A DNA stretch of 64,000 nt, taken from contig NZ_JAJGNP010000016.1 of NCBI RefSeq assembly GCF_020782245.1, forward strand, positions 20,353 through 84,352, read 5' to 3'. This DNA is from Sphingobium soli (GTDB taxonomy: Bacteria; Pseudomonadota; Alphaproteobacteria; Sphingomonadales; Sphingomonadaceae). Positions 8,275 through 17,100 of this stretch are shown here, piece after piece. The position numbers were made by a program, and so were the translations under genes. Under the pieces are notes generated by a model. That model was not told where the DNA came from, did no database searches, and saw only the letters and a program-made list of their open reading frames with translations. The stretch's first letter is position 1, and every line of letters starts with the position of its first letter.

Positions 8275-9285
8275 TTGGAGGAAGATCGGCAGCTCGCTTA
8301 TGCGCATGCGCAGGAGGCTTTAGGCCGCCTAGACGAGCGCATGCGGCTCAGCCCGGTTCGCGCGGCCTTCCGGGTGCGCGCCCATGTCGCTGAACGTCAG
8401 GCACTGGCCGCGATCGATGCCGTTCCGTTGCATGACCATGATATCGAGATTGACGGCCGGGGCACGGTAAGAACATCGACCTTCGACCTTAGCCTGGGGC
8501 GACGGTCCATCGGAACGCCCATTAGTCTGGACGCGCTGGCAGGCGACGCCATGGCGGTGCTGGATTGGCTTGGCATGAAACCAGACCCGATGGGCGATAG
8601 CGGGGTGGTCAACGGGCCAATATCGGATGACATGATCGCGCGCGTGGAGACTTGGCAGCGGGCGATAGAGCGTTGGCGCCCCTCCCCTCCCCTGATCGCC
8701 AGCGCGCATGTCGCTGCGTCCTGGCGATCGCACGCGCCCCTTGGTCGGAGCGATCTGGCCGCCAGCCTGCTGATTGGGGATCGATGGGGACCGGGGCGCT
8801 GGAATGGGTCGCATGGCGGCCTGATCGCCCTGGGTCTCGACACGCAAAAGAGCGAATGGCGGATGGCGCGAGACGCTGCGCTGGAGCGCTTATGGCTGGA
8901 CGCCATTCGGGATGCGGCGCAGATGCTGCTGGACTTGGAGCTTCGCCTGCGCGGTTTTGCCGCACGCGCACGCCATTTTTTGGACTCGCGGCGGCGCGCC
9001 GGGCGGCTGGGTGATGTGCTGCATCTCGCAATGTTGAGGCCCTATGTAACGAGCGCAATGGTGGCGCGGCATTTGCAGCTGACCAGCGCAGGTGCGATCA
9101 AGTTGCTGACCATCGCGGCAGAGGCGGGGCTGCTGATCGAACGCACCGGGCAGGCAAGCTATCGCCATTATGCGATACCCGTTGCCGCACCGCCCGGTGT
9201 TCCGCGCGACGGCCGCAATCCGCTGGACCGGTCAGAACCGAGCATCTGGCAAGATGACTCGGTGCCATGGGATTGGCCGGGATGA
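8275..9285 (+). CDS. DUF1612 / RHE_PE00001-type helix-turn-helix protein (plasmid-associated)
   Basis: 336 residues. The first two thirds resemble the DUF1612 proteins first seen on rhizobial plasmids: DHDIEIDGRG, RRSIGTPISLDALAGDA, then a segment with HVAASWRSHAPLGRSDLAASLL and GLDTQKSEWR. The C-terminal part has a helix-turn-helix (YVTSAMVARHLQLTSAGAIKLL, residues about 260-280). The family is common near plasmid replication genes and in transposon-rich regions; its role is unknown. The start is TTG 8275, supported by AGGAGG a few bases upstream. It faces the same way as repA and is probably part of the replicon backbone. A regulatory role is inference. Confidence 0.75.
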   Translation: MEEDRQLAYAHAQEALGRLDERMRLSPVRAAFRVRAHVAERQALAAIDAVPLHDHDIEIDGRGTVRTSTFDLSLGRRSIGTPISLDALAGDAMAVLDWLGMKPDPMGDSGVVNGPISDDMIARVETWQRAIERWRPSPPLIASAHVAASWRSHAPLGRSDLAASLLIGDRWGPGRWNGSHGGLIALGLDTQKSEWRMARDAALERLWLDAIRDAAQMLLDLELRLRGFAARARHFLDSRRRAGRLGDVLHLAMLRPYVTSAMVARHLQLTSAGAIKLLTIAAEAGLLIERTGQASYRHYAIPVAAPPGVPRDGRNPLDRSEPSIWQDDSVPWDWPG

Positions 9286-9357
9286 CAGTTGCTGCCTGTG
9301 CAATTGCGACCATAAAAACCAAAATATCGAACCATGCCCGTCGCGTCAGCGGCGGGA

Positions 9358-9387
9358 GATTCCAGGATTCTAGAGATTCTAAGATTC
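9358..9387 (+). repeat. Four short GATTC direct repeats beside the iterons
   Basis: GATTC occurs at 9358, 9366, 9375 and 9383, spaced 8, 9 and 8 bases apart, in a comparatively AT-rich patch just before the first iteron. Short repeats next to iterons often mark the unwinding region of plasmid origins. The link here is inference. Confidence 0.4.
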
Positions 9388-9430
9388 GCCATATGTAAGT
9401 TATTCTTTTCGCAGCGGGATTCAGCACTGA

Positions 9431-9532
9431 CCTGACCCGGCGGGGGTGATTCCCTGTCCTTGTGGGGGCGCAAGCCTGACCCGATGGGGGGCTTATCCTG
9501 CCCTCTTGGGGACCGTCCTGACCGCTTGGGGG
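9431..9532 (+). repeat. Iteron array: five direct repeats, core CCTGACCNNNTGGGGG
   Basis: Five 16-base copies start at 9431, 9453, 9475, 9497 and 9517, so the period is 22, 22, 22 and 20 bases, about two helical turns. Copies read CCTGACCCGGCGGGGG, CCTGTCCTTGTGGGGG, CCTGACCCGATGGGGG, CCTGCCCTCTTGGGGA and CCTGACCGCTTGGGGG. The constant CCTG and GGGG ends on one face of the helix suit binding of a winged-helix Rep protein, which is encoded right downstream. Confidence 0.88.
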
Positions 9533-9647
9533 AACGAGCATGAGAACCCCATAGGGCGTAAATTCGGGCATCGATGCGCCCAGGGGCTCACAATTCCGCG
9601 ACTCGGGGTGAAACAAAGATTTCCTATTGAACAGAGCGAATTTCTAT

Positions 9648-9663
9648 CCTGACCTGATGGGGG
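9648..9663 (+). repeat. Sixth, separate iteron (CCTGACCTGATGGGGG)
   Basis: This matches the iteron consensus in the same orientation, 131 bases after the fifth copy start (close to six 22-base periods). It lies 18 bases before the inverted-repeat operator, so it may help couple replication control with repA expression. Confidence 0.75.
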
Positions 9664-9680
9664 CAACCAAACCAGCCTAT

Positions 9681-9714
9681 CCTGTCCTGACTTGACCTTC
9701 GCTGTCAGGACAGG
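9681..9714. promoter_or_regulatory. repA operator: 11-bp inverted repeat containing iteron half-sites
   Basis: CCTGTCCTGAC at 9681-9691 and its exact reverse complement GTCAGGACAGG at 9704-9714 are separated by 12 bases. Each arm contains the iteron-type CCTG(A/T)CC element. A possible -35 (TTGACC, 9692-9697) lies between the arms. This fits autorepression by RepA dimers, as known for other Rep_3 plasmids. Confidence 0.75.
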
Positions 9715-9744
9715 CATTTGTGGCGCGATCGACGGGGTGGCGCC

Positions 9745-10956
9745 ATGGACGAATCTGCAGGCATCGAGCAACAGCAAAGCGAAGAGGCGGCCGCGACGCC
9801 GCGATCGATGCGAGTCGCGGCCGCGCTGTCGCGCAAGGGCAGCGATGAATTCGTCAAACCCGGTCGGTTGGTCGAGGTGCGGTTCGTCAAGGGTCAGTCA
9901 CTCAGCCTGACCGCTTCGCGCCTGCTCGCCCTCATGATCCTGACGGCGGGGGGCGATGCCTGGCGTGATATTCCGCATCGTATGCGCAAGGCGGATATCC
10001 GGCGCGGCCACAAGGGCAATGAGCGGATCGTCGATATGTTGGAAGAATTGCACCGGACGCTGTTTGCCGAAGACGACAAAAGCTGGCGGGGAAAGCGCGC
10101 TACCAAGCGGTTCAATTTGATCCAGGCATCGTGGGAAGAGGTCGAGGACGGGGACAAAGAAACCGGGTGGATTGAATGGCAATTCACGCCCGATGCGCGG
10201 CGGCTGATCCAGGAATCAGAGACCTATGCCGTCATGAACCGGCAGGCGGTGTTGGGTTTCCGCTCGGCTTACGCCCTCAAACTGTATGAGGAGGGCGCGC
10301 TGCGTCTGCACCGCCGGCAGCCTGTATGGAAGGTCGATATCGTCGGGCTCAGGGCAGCTTTGGGTATTGATCCGGACAAATATGGCGATTTTGCACAGTT
10401 GCGTCGCAAGGTGCTCAAGATCGCAAAGACGGAGATCGACCAGCTGGCCCATTTCACGGTGGAATGGGAGGAAATCCGCCGTGGCCGCGCGGTGGTGGAG
10501 ATCATATTCCGCTTTTCGCCCAAGGGCGCGCCATCGCAGATCGCGACCGTCGATGAATTGGCGCGCCACTCCGCCGGTAGGAAGGCCAGGCGAGAGCATG
10601 CGGTGGAAACTGTGATCGCAATTGGGCGGGAGGAAGATCTGGCAGACCCGGCGGAGGTCACGCATTTGCTGTCTGCCGCGACAACGTCGCTGACCGTGAG
10701 CGAAGAGCGGGCGCGCGACAAGGCGGCGGCGCCCTGGGCGCGGTTTCCGCGTGGCAGGCTGCATTTCGGGACGACAGAGCAGGCGGCACGGGCCATAGGC
10801 CTGCGTCATGGCGGCGGGTGGGACGTCGACCTGATTGCCGATGCTTATCGAGAGGCCATGGGCGACCGGCTCGACAGCCTATCAGGCGTCAAGCTTGAAA
10901 AGTCGTGGAAGGGATTTTGCGAGGCATTCTTCGCGCGGCGGGGGCGTCCATCGTAA
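9745..10956 (+). CDS. repA: Plasmid replication initiator RepA (Rep_3 family)
   Basis: 403 residues from ATG 9745. The family signature is clear between residues about 150 and 255: RSAYALKLYEEG, then LRAALGIDPDKYGDFAQLRRKVLKIAKTEIDQ, then HFTVEWEEIRRGRAVVEIIFRF. These form the tandem winged helices that bind iterons and open the origin. The C-terminal third (about 265-403) is longer than in minimal Rep_3 proteins and carries a second conserved block (FGTTEQAARAI, LEKSWKGFCEAFF). TTG 9718 is an alternative start but sits within or just after the likely promoter. The first parS-like palindrome begins one base after the stop. The gene appears intact. Confidence 0.9.
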   Translation: MDESAGIEQQQSEEAAATPRSMRVAAALSRKGSDEFVKPGRLVEVRFVKGQSLSLTASRLLALMILTAGGDAWRDIPHRMRKADIRRGHKGNERIVDMLEELHRTLFAEDDKSWRGKRATKRFNLIQASWEEVEDGDKETGWIEWQFTPDARRLIQESETYAVMNRQAVLGFRSAYALKLYEEGALRLHRRQPVWKVDIVGLRAALGIDPDKYGDFAQLRRKVLKIAKTEIDQLAHFTVEWEEIRRGRAVVEIIFRFSPKGAPSQIATVDELARHSAGRKARREHAVETVIAIGREEDLADPAEVTHLLSAATTSLTVSEERARDKAAAPWARFPRGRLHFGTTEQAARAIGLRHGGGWDVDLIADAYREAMGDRLDSLSGVKLEKSWKGFCEAFFARRGRPS

Positions 10957-10957
10957 T

Positions 10958-10975
10958 AATTGCAGCCCTGCAATT
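10958..10975. promoter_or_regulatory. parS-like palindrome, copy 1
   Basis: AATTGCAGCCCTGCAATT: perfect eight-base arms around CC, starting right after the repA stop codon. The same 18 bases occur twice more between repA and parB, which marks it as the likely ParB-binding centromere site. Confidence 0.78.
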
Positions 10976-11516
10976 TTTCCTAAAGGGCGAATGAGCGACC
11001 TGAGATGTCGCCTATCATATTTACGTCGAACTACGTTGGGGTTAGCCTTTGGACCATCAACATAGCTGGCGCCCGTCGATGCAAAGCATGAGCGCCAAGG
11101 GCGCTACATGCATGCGGACAAATCGCGACGGCGCCCCTTTGCCGCCCGCCTAAGTCGTGCGTGCGCCCGCTTCTCCGGTGGGGGGGTGCGCGATCGTTTT
11201 CATAAACCGGCTTTTCCCACCGCTGAGGATCCGCAGGCGCACCCGCCTATTGGAACGGGAGCCAAGGGAGTCGTTGGTTGTCCGGGCGGCTTGATACACG
11301 GGGAGGTTCGCGATGTCTGAACCATTGCTCGGCTCATGCTCCATCTGCTGATGCGCAGCGCCCTCCCCTTCGGCGCCACCCAAGAATCGCGAATGCACAA
11401 AATCCAGGTGGAAAGAATCAAGCCGAGTAATCTGATGCCCGGAACATTTACCCATTCCTTCGGCATCATGCGTCCACCCTGCAAGGGATCACTGCGCCGA
11501 TTGCAGACTGATCAAG

Positions 11517-11534
11517 AATTGCAGCCCTGCAATT
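11517..11534. promoter_or_regulatory. parS-like palindrome, copy 2
   Basis: An exact copy of AATTGCAGCCCTGCAATT, about 190 bases before parA and 12 bases before the first inverted iteron. A related half-site (GATTGCAG) lies at about 11499. Confidence 0.78.
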
Positions 11535-11545
11535 TTGTATCGCCG

Positions 11546-11604
11546 CCCCCAAAAGGTCAGGATCCATCATGCTCTGTCATGTCGACCGCCCCCATTAGGT
11601 CAGG
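11546..11604 (-). repeat. Two iterons in inverted orientation, downstream of repA
   Basis: On the minus strand, 11546-11561 reads CCTGACCTTTTGGGGG and 11589-11604 reads CCTGACCTAATGGGGG, 43 bases apart, close to two 22-base periods. They match the origin iterons. They could titrate RepA, support pairing (handcuffing) with the origin, or regulate parA. Confidence 0.75.
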
Positions 11605-11722
11605 ATAGGTAGCACAATTTACGATGCGTTGAAGCTACAACGCGGATTTGCGAATTTTACGCGCATATTGACGGGAAAGTGAAAATCGAAGATGTAGTAC
11701 GCCAGTTTCACAAGGAGCAGCT

Positions 11723-12925
11723 ATGGCTTCCGCATTTGAACAAGTGCGGCTGGGGGAAGCACTGGACGTTGCCACTCTAGCCTCTCGGTCCTCTTCTGTC
11801 CTCGAAAAGCTGCGCAATTCTGCACGCAACGCGCGAGCCGACGAACGGCGCGAGCCAACTTTCCAGATCGGAAAGGCCGCCGATTTGGTGGGGCGAACGA
11901 CAGCAGCGATTCGGGAGGCGGAAAGCGATGGCCGCCTTGTCCCCCCTCCCCGTGCGGACAATGGGCGGCGTATGGGTTACACGCTCGCGCAACTCAATGA
12001 TATGCGCGGCACCTTTGGCACGCGGCCGTGGCGGGAACCTGAAGACCCATGCTCGATCATCGCGGTCCAGAATTTTAAGGGCGGCGTCGGCAAATCAACC
12101 GTGTCGGTGCACCTTGCCCAATATCTGGCCATTCGCGGCTATCGAGTGCTCCTGATCGATTGTGACAGCCAGGCGTCGGCCACGACTCTGTTTGGCTATG
12201 TGCCCGATCTCGATCTGGATGAGGACGAAACCCTGTACCCCTATCTGCGCGAGGGGGAGCGGGCGTCGCTCGACTATGCTATCAAGAAGACGCATTTTGA
12301 CGGGCTGGACCTGATCCCCGCCAATTTGCGACTGTTCCAGTCGGAATATGAACTGGCCGCCCGCATGGCGCGGGGGCAGGGGACTTTGCTGGACCGCATG
12401 GCGCATGGCATCGCGTCGGTCCAGGATCTTTATGATGTGATCATCCTGGACCCGCCGCCAGCGCTCGGCGCGATTTCCCTGTCGGTGTTGCGCGCAGCCA
12501 ATGCCCTTGTGGTCCCGGTGCCCCCCACGGTGATGGACTTTTCCTCGACGACCGCCTTCCTGGCGATGCTGGACGAGACGATCCAGGAACTCGCATCCTA
12601 CGACCTTGCGCCGCAACTCGCTTTCCTGCGGTTCGTGGCGTCGAAGGTGGACGAGGGCAAATCCATGCAGAAGGGGCTGCTGGATCTGATGCGACAAGTC
12701 TATGGCAATGCCATGGTGCGCACGCCGCTCAAGGATTCAGCTGAAATCGACAATGCGACCGCGCGGTTGATGACGGTCTACGAACTGGAAGGTCCGATGA
12801 CCAGCAAGGCGGTTCGCGACCGGTGTCTAACCTATCTCGACGGAGTGAATGCGGAGATCGAGCTGGAGATCCGTAAAACATGGCCCAGCCATCTGGGACG
12901 CCTGCGCAAGGCGGGCCACGCATGA
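11723..12925 (+). CDS. parA: Partition ATPase ParA (type Ia, N-terminal DNA-binding domain)
   Basis: 400 residues. Residues 1-105 hold a MerR-like winged-helix segment (FQIGKAADLVGRTTAAIREAE) of the kind that lets P1-type ParA proteins repress their own operon. The ATPase follows: deviant Walker A KGGVGKST at about residue 119, LLIDCDSQASAT, and Walker B VIILDPPPALG. The start is ATG 11723 with AAGGAG upstream. ParA moves replicon copies apart on the nucleoid together with ParB bound at parS. parB follows after 46 bases, with a parS-like palindrome in the gap. No damage is seen. Confidence 0.93.
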   Translation: MASAFEQVRLGEALDVATLASRSSSVLEKLRNSARNARADERREPTFQIGKAADLVGRTTAAIREAESDGRLVPPPRADNGRRMGYTLAQLNDMRGTFGTRPWREPEDPCSIIAVQNFKGGVGKSTVSVHLAQYLAIRGYRVLLIDCDSQASATTLFGYVPDLDLDEDETLYPYLREGERASLDYAIKKTHFDGLDLIPANLRLFQSEYELAARMARGQGTLLDRMAHGIASVQDLYDVIILDPPPALGAISLSVLRAANALVVPVPPTVMDFSSTTAFLAMLDETIQELASYDLAPQLAFLRFVASKVDEGKSMQKGLLDLMRQVYGNAMVRTPLKDSAEIDNATARLMTVYELEGPMTSKAVRDRCLTYLDGVNAEIELEIRKTWPSHLGRLRKAGHA

Positions 12926-12933
12926 ACAGGAGA

Positions 12934-12951
12934 AATTGCAGCCCTGCAATT
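12934..12951. promoter_or_regulatory. parS-like palindrome, copy 3, between parA and parB
   Basis: An exact copy of AATTGCAGCCCTGCAATT, here extended to 20 bases of palindrome by flanking A and T. It starts nine bases after the parA stop and ends just before the parB ribosome site (GGAGGAGAG, 12958-12966). Bound ParB could therefore affect parB transcription. Confidence 0.78.
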
Positions 12952-12971
12952 TGGCATGGAGGAGAGCGAGC

Positions 12972-14015
12972 ATGAACTCCCGGAACAAGAGTTTCATGGC
13001 CGACCTGGTGTCGGCAGTGGAGCCTGCGGCCGAGGGACAGGGGCGGCCTTCGCGCCTGGGCGTTGGCGTGCTGGGGGGACGCAACAACCGGTTGGCGGAA
13101 CTGGCGTCCGGGTCGGTGGTCAATAACCCGCAAGAGCTTGTCGATCCGGCTCGGTGCCGCATCTGGGATCGGCACAACCGGGATTATGCGGCGCTGAATG
13201 AAGAGCGCTGCAACGACCTTATCGAAAGCATAGTGGCGCAGGGCAAGCAGGAGGTGCCTGCGATTGTCCGGCGCGTGCAGGACCCCGATTATGATTATGA
13301 GGTGATCTGCGGCGCCCGCCGGCATTGGGCGGTGTCCTGGCTGCGCCAGCATAATCATCCGGAAATACGCTATCTCGTTGAAATCAGGGACTTAACGGAT
13401 GAGCAAGCGTTCCGCATCTCGGACCTGGAAAATCGCGCACGGGCGGACCTAAGCGACCTGGAGCGCGCGCGCGACTATTTAAAGGCGCTCGACCTTTATT
13501 ATGCCGGCAGTCAGAAGCAGATGGCTAAGCGGCTCAACCAGTCCGAGGCCTGGCTGAGCCGGTATCTTGACCTTGCCCGACTGCCGCAGGATTTGGTGGA
13601 GTCGTTTCCCGACCCCTTCGACCTTAAAATCTCCCATATCGGCAGTCTAAAGCCGATCCTGAAGGCCGATGACATGCGCGCCACGGTGCTGGGCGAGGCA
13701 CGCCGAATTCGCGAAGCACGATTGGCAGGGGAGGGGGGCATTCCTGCCAATGCGCCGGAGATGATCCGCGCTTTGGTCGCAGCGGCCGGCATGACCGCCA
13801 ATATGCGGGAAAAGGCTCGTCCGCCCAAGGCCCCCAAGAGGACAGGATCGGATGCCGTCATCGTCCACAGCGCCGCAGGCGCGCCTCTGCTGCGGGTCGA
13901 TGCGAAGGACCGGCGTGGCGTGACGTTGACCCTGTTTCACAAAGGCGGCGGGTCGCGCGCTGAGGCCGAAGGGGCTTTACGCGATCTTCTCGACAATCAT
14001 TGGCCAGCCGGATAA
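12972..14015 (+). CDS. parB: Centromere-binding partition protein ParB
   Basis: 347 residues from ATG 12972, with a strong GGAGGAGAG upstream. The ParB/Srx (CTPase-type) domain lies at about residues 55-150 and includes GARRHWAVSWL, the counterpart of the GERRxxA motif. The helix-turn-helix QKQMAKRLNQSEAWLSRYL is at about 180-200. A C-terminal part of lower similarity follows and presumably dimerises. It should bind the three AATTGCAGCCCTGCAATT sites nearby. Longer versions of this frame reaching back into parA are unlikely because they would include the palindrome and the ribosome site. Confidence 0.92.
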   Translation: MNSRNKSFMADLVSAVEPAAEGQGRPSRLGVGVLGGRNNRLAELASGSVVNNPQELVDPARCRIWDRHNRDYAALNEERCNDLIESIVAQGKQEVPAIVRRVQDPDYDYEVICGARRHWAVSWLRQHNHPEIRYLVEIRDLTDEQAFRISDLENRARADLSDLERARDYLKALDLYYAGSQKQMAKRLNQSEAWLSRYLDLARLPQDLVESFPDPFDLKISHIGSLKPILKADDMRATVLGEARRIREARLAGEGGIPANAPEMIRALVAAAGMTANMREKARPPKAPKRTGSDAVIVHSAAGAPLLRVDAKDRRGVTLTLFHKGGGSRAEAEGALRDLLDNHWPAG

Positions 14016-14169
14016 CAGGCTGGGTGCGCGATCCGCGTTCGAAAAAAAAGGGCTGTGGCTTGCCATATAGGCACTGCAGATATTTGCCTGAATGCCCTTG
14101 CGCCGGTGCGGCCTGCTTGTAATATGGCCGCGCGGCGTGGGGGCGTTGTTACAAGAGTGTGGAAACATA

Positions 14170-17100
14170 ATGCCCTCCCTGTTCGGGATGACGCCGGCGC
14201 GATCTTCGACGCTGCTTCCCTTTGCCTTGCTGATCCTGATGATCCCGCCCTTTCTGGCGGATATGGCATTGCCACTCGGCATGTCGGTATGGGTGCTATA
14301 CCTGCTGCCGCTCACCTTGTCCTACATGACGTCACGGGCGATCATTCCGCCACTGCTGGCGGTGATCGCGACTCTCTTGATGGCGATCGGCTATCAGATC
14401 GCGCCGGCGGGCGTCGATCCGACTGTTGCGCAGGTCAATCGCTCGCTCGGGGGCCTAACGGCCTGGTTGTTGGGCGGCCTTGGCTATGCGTTCATTCGAA
14501 CGAAACTGGCCGTGCGGAGGGAGGAATGGGTTCAGCGATCGCAGATCGGCCTTGGCCGGGCCATGGCGGGCGAACGCAATCTCCAGACGCTGGGCGAAGA
14601 CCTGCTCCGAAATCTCGTGACACGTCTGGATGCGCAGGCGGCCCTGCTATTCGTCGATGACGGCGCGGCCTATCGCAGGGTCGCCAGCATCGGGGTGCCC
14701 CAGGGCGCGGATATTATCAGTTCGACCGGTCCAGACGATGGTCTGATCGGCGTCGCCATCACCGAACGGCGCATTGTCCGCGTCGGTCCGGTGCCGCCAT
14801 CCTATCTGGCCTATGGCGCCAGCATGGGGCAGGCCGCGCCCACCACCATGCTGGTCGCGCCCGCCTGCGCTGACGATGATGTCGTTGCCGTGCTGGAAAT
14901 CGGTTTTGCGCAGGAGCCAGACGCCCAGGCGCTGATATTGCTGGAGCGGGCAGGGGAAGCGATCGGCAAGGCGATCCGCGCCGCGCGCTATCGCGAGCGC
15001 TTGCAGGAATTGCTGGAAGAGACGCAGCAGCAGTCGGAGGAATTGCAGGCGCAAAGCGAGGAGTTGCGTAGCGCGAACGAGGAACTGGAAGAGCAAAGCC
15101 GGGTGCTGCTCGATTCTCAGGCGCGCCTGGAAACGCAGCAGGCGGAATTGGAACAGACCAATGTCGAGCTGGAGGAGCAAACGCAGCAGCTGGTCCAGCA
15201 GCGCAATGATCTGACCCGGGCGCAGGCGTCGTTGGAGGAGCAGGCGCGCGAACTGGAGCAGGCGAGCCGCTACAAATCCGAATTTCTCGCCAATATGAGT
15301 CATGAGCTGCGCACCCCGCTCAATTCGCTACTGATCATGGCGCGATTGCTAGCCGACAATCGAGCAGGAAACCTGACCGCCGAGCAGGTTCGCCATGCCG
15401 AAACCATCGAGACGTCGGGCAACGACCTGCTGCTGCTGATCAACGACATATTGGATATTTCGAAGATCGAAGCGGGTCATGTCGACCTTCAGACGCGGCC
15501 CATGCGCATCGCGCCAATGGTCGAGAAGCTGCATGCTCTGCTGGAACCGGGCGCGCGGCAAAAGGGGATTGCGCTGCGTATCCCAGCGGCCAGCGCCATG
15601 CCGGTCGAGATTGAGAGCGACCCTCATCGGGTGGAGCAGATCCTCAAGAATTTCCTGTCGAACGCGATCAAGTTCACCGACAAGGGCGAAGTCACGCTGA
15701 CGGTGGAGGAGGCTGGGGACGATGCCATCGCCTTTACCGTCCATGACACGGGCATTGGCATCCCAGCTGAGCAACAGCAGACGGTGTTCGAACCCTTCCG
15801 GCAGGCCGATGGATCGGTCAGCCGCAAATATGGCGGCACCGGGCTGGGCCTGTCCATATCGCGCGAACTGGCGAAATTGCTGGGTGGCGAGATCAGCCTG
15901 GTGAGCGCGCCGGGGGAGGGGAGTAGCTTTACGCTCACGCTGCCACGCCATTTCACCGAGACGCCCGTCACCCGTCCGCATTATCGGCCCGCGCCGCGCG
16001 AGGCGGCCCCGCTGCTGGCGACCCGCACCGACCTGCCAGCGCCACCGCCGCGCGTCCGGTCTGTCGAGGATGATCGGGACGCCCTGACCGGCGACAGCCG
16101 CGTCATCCTGTTTGTCGAGGATGATCCGGCCTTCGCCCGCATATTGTGCGACCTGGCGCGCGAACTGGATTTCCAGTGCCTGTTGGCCGAAAGCGCGGAC
16201 GAGGGCGTGACGCTGGCGCGCCAGTTTGTGCCGCAGGCGATCATCCTGGACATGGGGTTGCCCGACCATAGCGGGCTGTCCGTGCTCGACCGGCTGAAGC
16301 GCGACGTCAATACGCGGCATATTCCAGTGCATTGCGTATCTGTGGCCGACCATGCGCATGCGGCGCTGTCGAGCGGCGCGGTGGGCTATATGTTCAAACC
16401 GGTCAAACGGCAGCAGCTTACCGAGGTGCTGGAAGGGTTGCAGCATCATTTTTCCGCGCGCATGCGCCGCGTTCTGCTGGTGGAGGATGACGCCACCCAG
16501 CGCGAAAGCCTGCGCCTGCTGCTGGCGACGCGCGATGTCGATACGGTGGAGGCGGCCGACGCAAGCGAATGTCTGGAACGGCTGTCCACCCAGACGTTCG
16601 ACTGCATGGTCATGGACCTCAATCTGCCGGACGCATCGGGCTTTGAGCTGCTGGAAAAGCTGAGCCGCGATGACAGCCTCTCCTTCCCGCCGGTCATTGT
16701 CTATACCGGACGGGATCTGTCGGCCGAGGAGGAGTTGCGCCTGCGGCGCTATTCCAAGTCGATCATCATCAAGGGGGCAAAGTCGCCCGAGCGGCTGCTC
16801 GATGAAGTGACGCTGTTCCTGCACCAGGTGGTCGCCGATCTGCCCGCGCGGCAGCAGGCGATGCTGGCGACCGCGCTCAATCGCGACGCGCTGTTGGAAG
16901 GGCGCCAGATATTGGTCGCGGAGGATGATGTGCGCAATATCTACGCACTCACCAGCCTGTTCGAGCCGCATGGCGCCACCGTTCATATTGCGCGAAACGG
17001 CGTGGAAGCGCTCAAATTCCTGGAGGGCGAGCGCGGACGGGATATCGACCTGGTGTTGATGGACGTGATGATGCCCGAGATGGACGGGCTGACGGCCACG

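Larger units (their letters stand above)
9286..9744 (+). other. Probable replication origin (oriV) of the repA replicon
   Basis: This gap between the DUF1612 gene and repA holds, in order, a short AT-richer segment with GATTC repeats, five directly repeated iterons, a sixth more distant iteron, and an inverted repeat over the putative repA promoter. That is the standard design of Rep_3-type plasmid origins, where Rep monomers bind the iterons and dimers repress rep at the inverted repeat. I did not find a convincing DnaA box. Confidence 0.75.
10976..11722. other. Long repA-parA intergenic region with parS and inverted iterons
   Basis: About 750 bases without a convincing gene. It contains the second parS-like palindrome (11517-11534) and two iterons in inverted orientation (11546-11561 and 11589-11604). 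The first half has irregular short repeats (GCGCCAAGGGCGC near 11090) and no ribosome-site-supported reading frame. The parA promoter is presumably in 11605-11710. Confidence 0.6.

Noticed and set aside
11108..11320. A 70-residue frame in the repA-parA gap
   Set aside because: No ribosome site, an atypical Pro/Arg composition, and no known small plasmid protein recognised.
11496..11512. A fourth parS-like site (GATTGCAG ACTGATC)
   Set aside because: Only one arm matches. The second arm differs at most positions.
12849..12971. A longer parB start reaching back into parA
   Set aside because: It would place the parS-like palindrome and the strong GGAGGAGAG ribosome site inside the gene. ATG 12972 fits ParB N-termini.
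14004..14023. CCAGCC/GGCTGG hairpin over the parB stop
   Set aside because: It lacks a T-run and is only six pairs, so I do not call it a terminator.
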